Source: Sabethes cyaneus (Eukaryota; Arthropoda; Insecta; Diptera; Culicidae). Taken from it: a stretch of 64,000 nt of DNA. Below, in pieces: positions 10,510-20,764 of this stretch. A model generated the notes under the pieces. That model saw only the letters and a list, made by a program, of their open reading frames with translations. It was not told the origin of the DNA and searched no databases. Each line of letters starts with the position of its first letter. Within the stretch, counting starts at the first letter, position 1. The stretch spans positions 7,906,001-7,970,000 of the forward strand of contig NC_071354.1 of assembly GCF_943734655.1 (NCBI RefSeq). The letters are read 5' to 3'. The position numbers were made by a program, and so were the translations under genes.

Positions 10510-13500
10510 GAAACGTCCTGTTGCGTATGCAATACTAGATGCCGTGAATCAAAAGCAATTGAAAATTATTTCATCGGTGTATTATTTGGCCCGCTCCGAT
10601 CAGCCTCCGCATCGGGTGTGATGATCGCGACCCGGAACAGACACGATTCAAGGCAATCAATGGAGCGGAACTTTTAGAATGGAAAGCTGGGGACAAATGG
10701 GCAAATGCCACGATTGGGCTGCTTGTCGAGTCTACCCAGTATAGCCTCATCAAAAAGACGAACACCGCAAGAGAAGCTTGGGAATCCATCCGTGGTGCTC
10801 ATGAGAAGCAGGGACGTACCGGCAAAACTACAATCCTCAGGAAAACAATGCGGATGGAGTACGTTGACGGTGAAGATGTTCGACAAAGATTTGCAGGTGA
10901 ACGTTGTGCTAAGCAGATTGGTTTTCTTCTCTGATCACCGCCGGAAGGACGTCCGGAAACAGACCTGACAATGGAATTTGTACGAGGTAAGCTGGTGGAT
11001 GAAGTTGCTCGGCGCAAAAACTCAAGCGGAGTCGAATCAGCGTTGAGAACAGAATTCAAGAAAAGTTCTGTGTTACTTTTGTCAGAAGCCTGGGCAAATG
11101 GCAATGGAAAATGGAAGAGTCAGAGAAGTCAAAGCCTAGACGTCGCCAGAAAGCAAAGGTTGCGGAAGAAAATAGAGAGCTGTTCGCATTTTTTTCAAAG
11201 ACAGATGCTGCAGCCGTCGTAAAGGAAGTTATTTCACCGTGGATAATAGATTCAGGAGCTTCCTGTCACATGTGCAACGATGAGTCCAAATTCTTGAATA
11301 TCGTTTCAAGCGTCACCATGGAAGTCACTTTAGCAGACGGAAAGCAAATTTCCTCGAAAGTCGTTGGAACGTGCTTATTGGAGATTTGTGATCGAATGGA
11401 ACAAAGAAATCGTTGAATCTAAGCAAAACACTGTACACGCCGGAATTGGAAATCAATTTGATGTCTGTTTTGAAGCTTACGAGTAAAGGCGGTAGGGTTA
11501 TTTTTCAAGGTAACGAGTATACAATCGAAAAAGGAGGACGCATTGCTGCAACGGCTACCGCGCGAGGCGGACTGTATTACGTGAACAACATTCAAACGGC
11601 GGTACAAGCCATGAAAGTATTCCAGGAGTCGGACTGTCTACATGGCTGGCAGGTTAGGACACCGAGACAACGAAGCGGTACTGAAATTAGAGAAGTTAGA
11701 GCTTGCAACTGGAATCAAAATCCGCGACTGTGGCTTTCGAAACAGTACGTGTGAATGCTGCATTGAAGGGAAGATGACGCGGTTACCATTTCCCAAGAAG
11801 GCCAAGGACAGATTTAAGGCAATTCTAGATTTGATCCATAGCGATGTTTGCGGGCCAATGAAACTTTTTGACGTTGATTGATGACTACAGCAGGTACACG
11901 ACTGTATATTTCTTGAAACAGAAGTCAGTGGCGATTGATCGTTTCAAGCAATTCGTTCGTGCAGTAGAGACCATGGAGGAGAATTCAAAAATACCGAGAT
12001 AGAGTCGTTCTGCAAAGCAGAGGGAATAAAGTAGCAATTCACGACAGCAGACACACCTCAACAGAATGGTGTTGCGGAACGCAAGAATCGATCGTTGGTT
12101 GAGATGGCGCGATGCATGATCCTAGACGCGAAGCTACGCTACCATCTTCCAACAGCAGAACCATCTTCCAACAGCTGCCATAAAGCAGACACCGTTTGAA
12201 CTATGGCACCATGAGAAACCGGATTTGGCGCATCTAGAAGTTTTTGGAACCCCCGCATTTGTCCATATTCCCAAGGAGAAAAGGTCGAAGCTGGATCCCA
12301 AAGCTGTAAAGATGATCATGGTTAGATATTCTGATTGCCACAAGTTGATTGCTACAGGTTGATCGATGCGAGAACACACAAGTTGACGGTAAGTCGAGAT
12401 GTGCGATTTGTTCCAGATGATACACCGTGCATTAAGGAAGACGATTCGATTGTTGAATACCAGCTAGGCGAAGTCCCACATTCTGTAGGACGAGAACATG
12501 TCCCAGACAGAGATCTTGAAGAAGACAGACAGAGCGTTATTTCGGATCCTGATGAGGAGTTTTTCGACCTCACGAGTGGAAATAACACAATTTTTACGGA
12601 CGATGAAACTGTTGCGGAAGATCTTTCTACGATTCTGGAAGAGATTTTAGAGGAGCTGAATGAAGGAAACAGCAGTAAAAGTAAAAAGCGATGTCAGGTG
12701 TTCACCGAAGAACAACAAGGGAGTTCCACCTTTAAAGTTAAAGGGAAGTCGCTAGATCCACGTACAGTCATGGAAGCAAAGAACAGTCCACTCTGGAATG
12801 AATGGATTCGGTTTTCCGTCACGTTGGATTCAACCCTTCAAACGCTGATCCATGCTTGTAAGTACAAGAAAAAGAAGGTAAATTCTGTTACATTCTGCTG
12901 TATGTGGACGACATGTTGCTGATTACACCGAGCCAGGAGGAGTATAGTAACTTGAACATTTTACTCTAACGGTTCATGGAGCTGTGAAGCTATTTCTGGG
13001 AATCCAAATTGAGCGAACTAAGAACGGATTTTCGTTAAGCCAGGAAACCTACATCAAGAAGTTAACTAGTCGATTCGGTTTGGATGATGCGAAACCTTCA
13101 AAAGTGCCGATGGAGCCAGGCTTTATCCAGCAGAAGGAGGAGAGCGATGAACTACCATCTAAGGACAAATACCAAAGTTTAATCGGAGCTCTGCTGTATG
13201 TCGCAGTCAATACCCGGCCGGACATAGCTATTTCCGCTTCAATTCTTGGAAGAAAAGTGAGTTGTCCTTCAGTTGCGGCTTGGAATGAAGCAAAACGGAC
13301 ACTACGGTACTTGAACACAACACGCAAGCTAAAATTACAATTAGAATACAAAGATGGTGAGCTGACTGGTTTCGCGGATGCAGAATGGGCGAGAAACTCA
13401 AGCGATCGAAAATCGAACTAAAAACTATTAAACTCAATTGGCGAAGAAATAAAGTTTCCGGTTATAATTGGAGAAGACAACCAAAGTTGTATCAAGCAGC

Positions 13501-13850
13501 TGAAGCAAGATTCAGTCCTACAACTTTCAAAACATGTGGAAACCCGATACCATCTCATTAAGGACTTATACCGAAATGGAACAATACAGGTTGAATATAT
13601 TCCTACAAACGAAATGGTCGCTGACATCTTGACTAAACCACTTGGACGCGTGAAGCATGAATATTTCCGGAGTAAGCTTGGACTTCGCGTTGAGCAGGAG
13701 TGTAGAAGGAGCAACGGAAGTAGCAAGTCATGATGTTATTAACAATAGTTGATTGTTCTTTAAAATAATAAACTTATTCTTAATTACGCATTCAGTTCAA
13801 GCAGACGTATTTTTCTTGCTTTTGCAAGAGAATAATTTGAATTGAACACG
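10510..13850 (+). mobile_element. Copia (Ty1) LTR retrotransposon, decayed and internally deleted
   Basis: Forward frames give the Copia order of domains. Gag-like NGAELLEWKAGDKWANATIG lies near 10660; the protease motif WIIDSGASCHMC near 11245; then the GAG-pre-integrase segment with LYTPELEINLMSVLKL and CCIEGKMTRLPFPKKAK; then integrase HSDVCGPM near 11850 and TPQQNGVAERKNRS near 12055. RT is represented by LYVDDMLL near 12900 and MKLFLGIQIERTKNGFSLSQ at 12984, with KYQSLIGALLYVAVNTRPDI after it. RNase H gives GFADAEWA and NEMVADILTKPLGR. Most of the RT fingers and palm between about 12800 and 12850 is missing and there are several frameshifts, so it is inactive. Neither LTR could be delimited with confidence. 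Confidence 0.88.
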
Positions 13851-13871
13851 TACGAACAGCCCTGCTCTATC

Positions 13872-13980
13872 TACAGTTGAACGTTTTGTGGACACATTCA
13901 AACGCGCCGTCAAGAAGGAGAGGCCGAAGCAGCTTTGGACCTATTCCTGCTGACCTATCGTGCCGACCTAGGCTGACGTC
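13872..13980 (+). mobile_element. Gypsy (Ty3) integrase fragment
   Basis: Two adjacent frames give VERFVDTFKRAVKKE and then EAALDLFLLTYRA, the typical end of a Gypsy-family integrase core (usually AERFVDTFKRALKK...FLLTYR). Only about 110 bp is recognisable, with one frameshift. It directly follows the Copia remnant. Confidence 0.7.
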
Positions 13981-14299
13981 AGCCTCATCCTGTGTGTAGA
14001 GTACACAGGGCCCGACCAAACCGGGACCACTACTCTATCGTTCGGTAAATGTTTTGTTTATAGAGCTGGTTCGTCATGCACAGTTTAGATGTTCTGCATA
14101 GCGTCGGGTACCGTTCGGGTAGACCGAATGAGTATGCTACAGTTGTGATGGTTTTGTTAGTATAAGATCTGCAGATTAAAGCCTGGCTAAAGGTAAATTT
14201 GGACGCATAGAACAATCTATTACTCGGGACTGGAGTCCATAAATGACTGGATTGCAGTAAGCTTCAAGTTTCACAGTGTTACATTATGACTTTTCTCTA

Positions 14300-14935
14300 G
14301 TTCTGGTAAAACCTCGAACTTATCTTTCAGTAGAACTTATCAACACCCTGCACAGTTGAAAATGCGACTGACAACATGACATTACCCTTATGTTTACAAA
14401 TAAATGGAAATATCCGTTTCTTCAAGCATTCTTCCATGTAGAAACTTGATGTAATTGTTGAAAAAGTGATGAAAGGCTCAGTATTCAGTCCACAGCTACA
14501 TATTCTTCTCCGGATCATGGCCTTTTTGCGAATTTATCAGCAAACACGAACTTATACTTGCCTGGCACATTGTCACGGCCATTTGCAAAGTAAAATTTTT
14601 GACCGGGAAGTTGCTTGAAGTCCATTTTCACATAGGTTTCGTCGTCCACCAAAATACATCCGTTGAATTTCGTCAAAACTTGCTCGTACAAACACCTAGC
14701 ACGCTTCTTGGCTACCAAATTCTGCTTCAAGTGCCGACTCGGATGTTTACTGGTGCTGTAAGACCTATACCCTTCTCGAGCGAGGATATTCTGCGTGGTT
14801 TGATAGGTATCCGTATCATACCTGTTAGCCATATCCTGGATGCAGATGCCAGGATTGCACTTAATGCACCGCAATATCTTCCTTCTTAGTTCCGGTTTTC
14901 GTATAAGTTCTTTGTCGCGTTTCCACACTTAGCTT
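14300..14935 (-). mobile_element. ITmD37E-like mariner transposase remnant
   Basis: The reverse strand encodes an N-terminal helix-turn-helix-like part (KPELRRKILRCIKCNPG, then QNILAREGYRSYS) and the start of the catalytic core, CILVDDETYVKMDFKQLPGQ, carrying the first aspartate of the DDE/D triad. A following frame gives EECLKKRIFPFICKHKGNVM, another core segment. The segment with the remaining catalytic residues is not recognisable. The DDETYVKMDFKQLPGQKFY signature is what I associate with the mosquito ITmD37E family of Tc1/mariner elements. A second copy lies at 27350-27900 on the plus strand. Confidence 0.75.
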
Positions 14936-14999
14936 CTCCTTATAACCCTGTTGATTTTGGCATTTTGAATTAACTTAATCAGATATAACGGACAATTAT

Positions 15000-15245
15000 A
15001 ACGAGGCAGCTAGAACGCCAAACCGTGGGGCCAGTGCCACCCATTATTGAATGCCTTTTCGACAGCCAAGTGTGCCATTGCAGTTGTCTTGGATACCGAC
15101 CTGTTCCGCTGGATTATGCTGGATCAAGTTGGAGTTGATGGATGAATGGACCTTCCCTTGCGAAACTCAAACTGTTCCTCCATTCCATCAACGAACGAAA
15201 AAATGCAGCTTTGAATTCACTTCTTAAACAAATTGGAGAGGGCAG
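15000..15245 (-). mobile_element. Jockey-type LINE reverse transcriptase fragment
   Basis: Reverse-strand frames give EEQFEFRKGRS and, further on, MAHLAVEKAFNNGWH. These correspond to the usual EQFGFRKGHST and LLDVEKAFDSVWHxGL blocks of Jockey-clade reverse transcriptases. The DVEKAF catalytic aspartate is altered (AVEKAF) and the frames are broken. Only this small RT window survives. Confidence 0.55.
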
Positions 15246-15529
15246 ACAGCAAGCTGCGAGAGGGATGACTTTAGCTAACTTCTATCCCCCCTTTTAAAAA
15301 CCCCTCTTGTCATCTAGCTACTTGTACAACTGGTATGGTACCCTTTTACCCATTTGAACCTTCCTTCTCCCTCTTGTAGGAGACCGTCCCCGCTATTTGA
15401 CAACTTCCCTGTGCTGACTCTTATGCGTCAAAGAACGTGTGCCTCTTTCCCAGTCAACTCTTTCTTCTGTCACGTAGCCAATTTTGCCAATCTGTTTACT
15501 TTCTTAACCCCCCTTCTTGTCTCGCAGTC

Positions 15530-15720
15530 ACTTGCGCAGCTCCAATTGTAACTACAAGTAACTACAAGAGAAACGCAACCCCTCTTACTTATATGGACCG
15601 CCCTGGTAGGGACCACACCCTTTTATCAATCCCCCTGTGCTGATGCCCGTATGTTAAGGAACATTTGTGCCAAATTTGGTGGAAAACGATCAAGGGGTTC
15701 TGGAGTTATGAGTGTTTCGC
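15530..15720. repeat. Dispersed repeat copy B (shared with 2250-2535)
   Basis: Second copy of the repeat described at 2250-2535, in the same orientation. Aligned blocks include ACAAGAGAAACGCAACCCCT, CTTACTTAT, and GTGCCAAATTTGGTGGAAAA followed by TCTGGAGTTATG. Confidence 0.6.
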
Positions 15721-15839
15721 TCTTGCAGTATAACCAACGTCCTTTTCCGCTAGGCAAATGGCGCTCCTGTTATTGCAATAAAGCGGTAGTGTTTCGGTTC
15801 TGCAAGCTCGGCTCTGAACGAACTCCATCATAAAGCTTC

Positions 15840-16560
15840 TTGCATCGCAGCCGAAAGACCCACATAGTAAGCTTCAGTTATTGACGAGGCAATAACGGTT
15901 GGTGGTCATCTACCATTTCACGCATTCGCTCGTCGCATGGACATGAATCGCTTGGACAAATGCATATCCGGTTACAGACCTTCTGCTTTCAGCACCGCTT
16001 GCCCAATCTGCAAATAAAACAAAAGCTTTTGATCCTTCTTTCCTTTGTGGTACCGAGAAATACGTTTGACTGCCCTTTATGACAAGTCGGGCTTTATATC
16101 TCTGCAGCCTTCATTTTAATCTTGTAGACCCACTTTAACTTGAGCGCTTTGCTCCCTTGGAGCAGACCCGTGAGCTTTCACGTACCGTTTTCACCCAAGG
16201 ATTTGGTTTCCGTAGCCTAGCATGGCCTATCGCCACAAGTCGCGGTCGTCGCGCCACATAAGCTCGTGGTACGGTAACAGGCTTGCTTTTCGTTTACATT
16301 TGAGAAACGAAAGTCTTTTGAGAAGTGGTACTGAAACTCATTTCAAAATCAAGACATTGGCCTGGAACCCCGGGGTCCCGTCCACTGTGTACCTTCTTAC
16401 CGCTTTAAGCTGTGGAGGAAGCATATCCGCCGGATTGGACTGCAACTCATCGGCAACATTATATTCTGCTACTGGAAACTCCATCATATCTTGCTGAATC
16501 AGTTCTAGACTCTCTTGTCCGCTTTGCTGCTCACCCAGGAACACAACGTCTCGGTTTACG
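15840..16560 (-). mobile_element. Copia RT-region fragment, opposite strand
   Basis: On the reverse strand, GAKRSSxxKWVYKIKMK-like codons and a downstream ARLVIKG-like segment correspond to the KWVYKIK...KARLVIKGC start of Copia reverse transcriptase. Further 5' on that strand is a 68-codon open piece (MFLGEQQSGQESLELIQQDM...) that fits the acidic linker between integrase and RT. It is antisense to the Copia element at 10.5-13.8 kb and covers the RT region that element lacks. Frames are broken and no LTRs were seen. Confidence 0.6.
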
Positions 16561-16839
16561 AAAACTTTCTTCGTTTGTGGGGTAAGACATCCCTTGATCC
16601 CGAAGCGTGTAGGGCGCTATATCTCTGCATATTAGTGTTGGTAAGAGAAATGCTTATCAACTTAGGGACTATATTGACTCGTTTAATTATGCCTGATTTT
16701 TATTTTCAGGTATAATGAATTTAAGTTGTTACGTGGTTATCGTTACGATAGCAACAAATGACAATAAGTTTATTGACTAACTGACTTCATGGCTTACTAT
16801 GATCTCTTACAATAACATCGATGTTTTTTTCTTTTCTAG

Positions 16840-17004
16840 AAATACGCCCCCATATTCGAGAACGAACGGGTCGGAATGATCGAACTGCCGTACCTAGGAG
16901 AGGAGAGACTGCAAAAGATGGGCATTCCGCTCGGACCGCGGTTGCGGATTCTGCAGGAGGCTCAAATATCGCTCTGCCGGGATACCACCCTGTGTATCGT
17001 GTAA
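16840..17004 (+). CDS. SAM-domain protein gene, terminal exon
   Basis: After the acceptor the frame resumes as KYAPIFENERVGMIELPYLG, then EERLQKMGIPLGPRLRILQE, completing the SAM domain begun at 9785. The MGIPLGPRLRIL helix-5 motif is typical of the family. The protein ends AQISLCRDTTLCIV with TAA at 17002-17004. The last base of CGT followed by GTAAGT at 17001 forms a strong splice donor overlapping the stop, so an isoform with a different C-terminus is possible. From 7433 the visible protein totals about 793 residues. The terminus is not a CaaX box, because the cysteine is third from the end. Confidence 0.88.
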   Translation, partial: KYAPIFENERVGMIELPYLGEERLQKMGIPLGPRLRILQEAQISLCRDTTLCIV

Positions 17005-17406
17005 GTTCCGCTGACCGTGAGTTCCGACGCAAAAAAAAAAAAAATCCGAAAAAAAAACTCCGAGACAAAACGAGCCAAAGAACATAATCACATACACACA
17101 ACCTATAAGCTGTACTTGTACTACTAGGTATTATGCGCACAAGAAATCCAGTGAATAATTCTGTTTTTGAGTTCGTATAGCTCTATTCCAGTTAGAATTT
17201 TAATTTTTCATCCCCTCTACTTATATATTAAGCGAACAGCTAGCATCTACTTGATTGACTAAATATAAACATGAATGTACAGGAACCCCCGTCTCAATGA
17301 ATGGTCGTTTCGTCAGAAACGAAAACATTTGAACAACATTTTCGATTACGTCGCGACGGATTAAATACTCAATGCGAGGTTTACTGTATTTAAATAGCCC
17401 TGTTAA

Positions 17407-17412
17407 AATAAA
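17407..17412 (+). terminator. Candidate polyadenylation signal for the SAM-domain gene
   Basis: A canonical AATAAA about 400 bp past the stop codon and about 190 bp before the next gene's start codon. Placement fits a 3' UTR end, but AT-rich DNA gives many such hexamers. Confidence 0.35.
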
Positions 17413-17545
17413 CGATTTTTAATCACTATCGCTTACTGAAAAGCGAATGATTGTGGTATTTGTTGGCAGTTCAATCGGAAAGAAACAAAGTAGCCATTAG
17501 CGCATTTGAGTGATAACGTATTTCTGCTTCGGCCGGATCGGCCGA

Positions 17546-17562
17546 TCAGTTCAGCTTTCAGT
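17546..17562 (+). promoter_or_regulatory. Candidate initiator elements of the NPC2-like gene
   Basis: Two copies of the arthropod initiator TCAGT (17546-17550 and 17558-17562) lie 34-50 bp before the start codon. Just upstream is a perfect 12-bp palindrome GATCGGCCGATC (17536-17547). No TATA box is visible at the expected distance. The leader would be short. Confidence 0.35.
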
Positions 17563-17595
17563 CAACCGTCTATCGCCGTGGATTTCAGCAGAAAT

Positions 17596-18236
17596 ATGGA
17601 ACGAATAATGGCTGCACTACTACTGGTGGTCATTGCCCTGGTGGCGTTCACACGTGGAGAAGTGATTAAATATCAGAGTTGTTCCGAACCCGGTGAGTAC
17701 GATGATGACGATGGATGACATGTTGATTACCTGGTGCAGTGCGGTGTACTAACATGTAACTCGCTTGATTTTCACCAGTGAAATGCACGGTGCAAGAGGT
17801 CCGTGTGGATCCGTGTCCGGAAGCGGCACAGGATAAGCCCTGTCTGATGTTGAAAGGTAGCAACGCTACCATTGCCTTCGACTACACACCGGAGTTCGAT
17901 GCACAAACGGCCACAGCGAAAGCTTTCTGGACTCAAACGGCCATGGATTTACCGTTCGCCGGAATGGACAACGAAGGTTGCAAGTACACCAGTTGTCCGA
18001 TCGTTGCCGGCCAGCGGCAGAGCTACTCGTACAATCTTCCCATTCAGAAGAAGTATCCTAGCGTGAGTATTTAATAATGATTTTTTTTCCCTGCTCAGTC
18101 GGATGATACTAATATTTGCTTGTCGCAGCGAACCTTTGACGTCAAATGGCAGCTAATGAACGAGGCGGAGGAAATGTGCTGCTTCATCATTCAGATTGCT
18201 ATCAAGGACAAGAAGGCTAAAAAGGGACGAAACTGA
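17596..18236 (+). CDS. NPC2/MD-2-like (ML domain) secreted lipid-binding protein, 3 exons
   Basis: Exons 17596-17692, 17779-18062 and 18129-18236 have clean GT-AG borders (introns 86 and 66 bp) and join into 162 residues. Residues 1-20 form a signal peptide (MERIMAALLLVVIALVAFTR). The mature part has the ML-domain cysteine pattern: YQSC, VKC, DPCP, KPC, GCKYTSCPI and MCCF. It also has the typical NATIAFDYTPEFDA strand, a YSYNLPIQKKYPS segment, and VKWQLMNE...CCFIIQIAIKD at the end, matching the usual length of about 150 residues. Family members fold as a beta-sandwich that binds sterols or other lipids. In insects the family is expanded and linked to sterol transport, chemosensation and immunity; which role applies here cannot be told. 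N-glycosylation is possible at NATI. The gene lies in the same orientation as the SAM-domain gene. Confidence 0.93.
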
Positions 18237-18366
18237 GTCCCAAACTACCTCCTCCTATTATACTGTTGCTGTTGTGTTTTGCCGTGATGTTCTGGCACAA
18301 AAAGTCAAGCATAAACGAAATCGAATCAACCATCGTTTACGTAGAGCGATAGAGCGTTTGGAATTA

Positions 18367-18372
18367 ATTAAA
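18367..18372 (+). terminator. Candidate polyadenylation signal of the NPC2-like gene
   Basis: An ATTAAA hexamer 130 bp past the stop codon, the first reasonable signal in the expected range. It is a variant hexamer in AT-rich DNA, so support is modest. Confidence 0.3.
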
Positions 18373-19265
18373 TATACATTTTTGTTCAACAGTCGTTTCC
18401 CTACATCGTTGGTGAATGCAGAAGTGAAGAATGAAAATGATAACAGCCAAATAAGTTGTGTTGGTGAGTTAACTGATATGATATTTCGAAAATTAACGCC
18501 AGTGAAATTAAAACGATGCACGGTGATTTAAACAATCAAAATTGAAAATCACATCAACTCGATTGTGAATTTCGGCGGAAACACCTAAGGCAAGTGTCAA
18601 TTTTCTTGATAATTCTAAATGTTTCTATAAAATAATTAATCTACAGTTTACGAGTAACAATTTTTAGAAAGAAATTTTCAATTAGGGTCAACGAAAACTA
18701 CACTTGCAGCAATCCATTAGTGCAAGAATTGATTCGATACTTAAATTTTTTACCGATTTTTATCTTTTTTATTCCTCTGCACAATGCACATAGAAGACAA
18801 TAAAGTCAAAGCCCTAACCAAAGGGCAGTTGAACCTTGTTCTCCAACCTGTCATTAACATCGACGCATACGGTATTTTGAGGATTGTCAATGACAATCCT
18901 GTTTTAATCCACTCATCATTATTTGGTACAAACTTGTTCAGCAACTAACTATGGTTGCGCTCGATCCCTACACTTATCTTTCTTAATCTCTATTTATTGG
19001 AGTTCCAGTAAATTCAAATCTAAAACGGCATCGATGGCTTTCAACGGGAGGTCTTGGCGACAAAAAGCATAATGGATGGGGCGAAGCGTTTCCGAGTCGT
19101 AACCGAATGTTTTCTTCGCTGCTCAATCGTCTGACATGCTTGCTGCATGTCTAGCCGTCTGATGCCTGCCGTGTTGTATCAACTTGACATACTCGTGGAT
19201 GCATGCGTCTCCGCCATACTCCATCCCAGACCCCCTACTGCTACTGAGGATACTCTTCCAAAATC
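18373..19265. other. AT-rich intergenic DNA
   Basis: No exon, RNA gene or paired repeat termini recognised between the NPC2-like gene and the LINE remnant that starts near 19270. Confidence 0.4.
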
Positions 19266-19269
19266 TGAC

Positions 19270-20730
19270 TAAATCAGCCTATACTATCAAAATGTTAGAG
19301 GACTCCGCACCAAAGTCGACGATTTCTTCATCTCCGTTAGCGACACTGAAATTGACGTGGTGATTTTCACCGAGACCTGGCTCAATGGCTGGTTCCATTC
19401 GACTGCAGCTGTTTGGAACGTAATATAATGTTTACCGTAATAACCGCGACTTCATTGGCTCGGGCAAATCAAGAGGTGGAGATGTACTTATAGCAGTTTC
19501 TAAACGATACAGTTCTTCTGAAGCAATCATCGATGATTCAGAGATTGAACAAACTTTGGGTTAATGTGAATGGAGGAAACCGAACTATCTGTCTTGTTCT
19601 TATCCCCTTTTTTAATCTCCGGAATGCGTCAAAGAGATTTTTCAATTACGATATTCGAGAAACTAGGATCATTAGACTTTCATCTACTGTTTATTGATTT
19701 CATCTAACTCGGCCTTCGTTGGAATTGCCTTGCTTCTGGAAAAACTCAAATTGATCATACTAGCTCTGTATTCACTGATCCAAACAAAATCCCAAACGTT
19801 TTTGGTAATTCGTTAACGAGAAACGCAAGGAAATTGGACTTCCTGCTAAAATGTCACTTGATCTATCTGCCAGCTATACTGAAGACATCTGTAATCTTTT
19901 TGTTCTGAAGTTTTCTCTAGTGTGGACGCGCCTGGTAGTAGTGCTTCAGCCCTTGACGTGCAAAAATCTCTGAGATTTATTCCCGGAAATGTGTGCAAGA
20001 TAAACATAACTAGTTTCACGTAAAATGAAGTTGATGTTGCCTTGAAGCAGTTGAAATCATCGGCACTTTCCGGGCGGGATGGAATACCTTCGATTATACT
20101 GAAGGATTGCGCATCTACTTTTTCGAAACCTCTATAGTTTATTATTAATCAATTGCTTCAATGTTTCCTACATTTCCTGTATGCTGGAGAAGAACCTGTA
20201 TCTTTCCTGTGTTCAAAAAGGAAAACAAAAACGATAGTGCCAATTATCGCGGGATTACGTTACTTTGCGATGGCTCGAAATTATTTGGACTCCTTATCGG
20301 TGGCTCGTTGCACAAAAGTGTGGCGTAATATATCTCAATTGATCAGCATGGTTTATTCCCCTGCCGCTCAATTATCACAAATATGGCGCAGTTCTTGGTG
20401 CTTATTTTGTCTATAATCTGCGTATAATCTGAGTATACCGACATCAAAGCTGCGTCCGACCGCGTTGACCACACCATACTGCTAGCTGCAATAAAGCATC
20501 TCGGGGCCTTTACAGCTTCCTTGAAAGCCGCTGTCTGAGTCTTACGACTTTCGGAATACCTCAGGCGTACCTCAAGGCAGCAACGTCGGACCGTTGCTAT
20601 TTTCGCTGTATTACAACGACGTCTACATGATACTTCCTCCAGGATGCAGAATCGTGTACGCTGATAACCTTAAAGTCTACCTTGCAGCGCGCTCATATAA
20701 AAGCTGATCGATGTTTGGTGTGTATGCAAC
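19270..20730 (+). mobile_element. Jockey-clade LINE remnant (endonuclease and RT pieces)
   Basis: Forward frames open with YYQNVRGLRTKVDDFF and IDVVIFTETWLNGW, the N-terminal apurinic endonuclease motifs of Jockey-type LINEs. RT pieces follow: NDSANYRGITLL near 20240, HGLFP and DIKAASDRVDHTILL near 20450, and in broken frames the VPQGSNVGPLLF and YADNLK-like segments near 20570-20670. There are many stops and deletions. The element ends abruptly where the opposite-strand CR1/L2-group LINE begins near 20765. Confidence 0.75.
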
Positions 20731-20764
20731 CGGTTCAGCATCAGTGTTGCCAACTGCTCCGTAA

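Larger units (their letters stand above)
9786..16839 (+). other. 7.05-kb intron of the SAM-domain gene, filled with transposon debris
   Basis: Bounded by GTGAGT at 9786 and TTTTTTTCTTTTCTAG at 16839, with phase 0 on both sides and a conserved domain spanning the junction. The content, in order: an unidentified coding-like remnant, a Copia element, a Gypsy integrase scrap, an ITmD37E-like mariner, a Jockey RT scrap, a dispersed repeat and an inverted Copia RT fragment. The three intact introns around it in this locus and the next gene are all under 100 bp, so nearly all the extra length comes from insertions. Confidence 0.75.
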
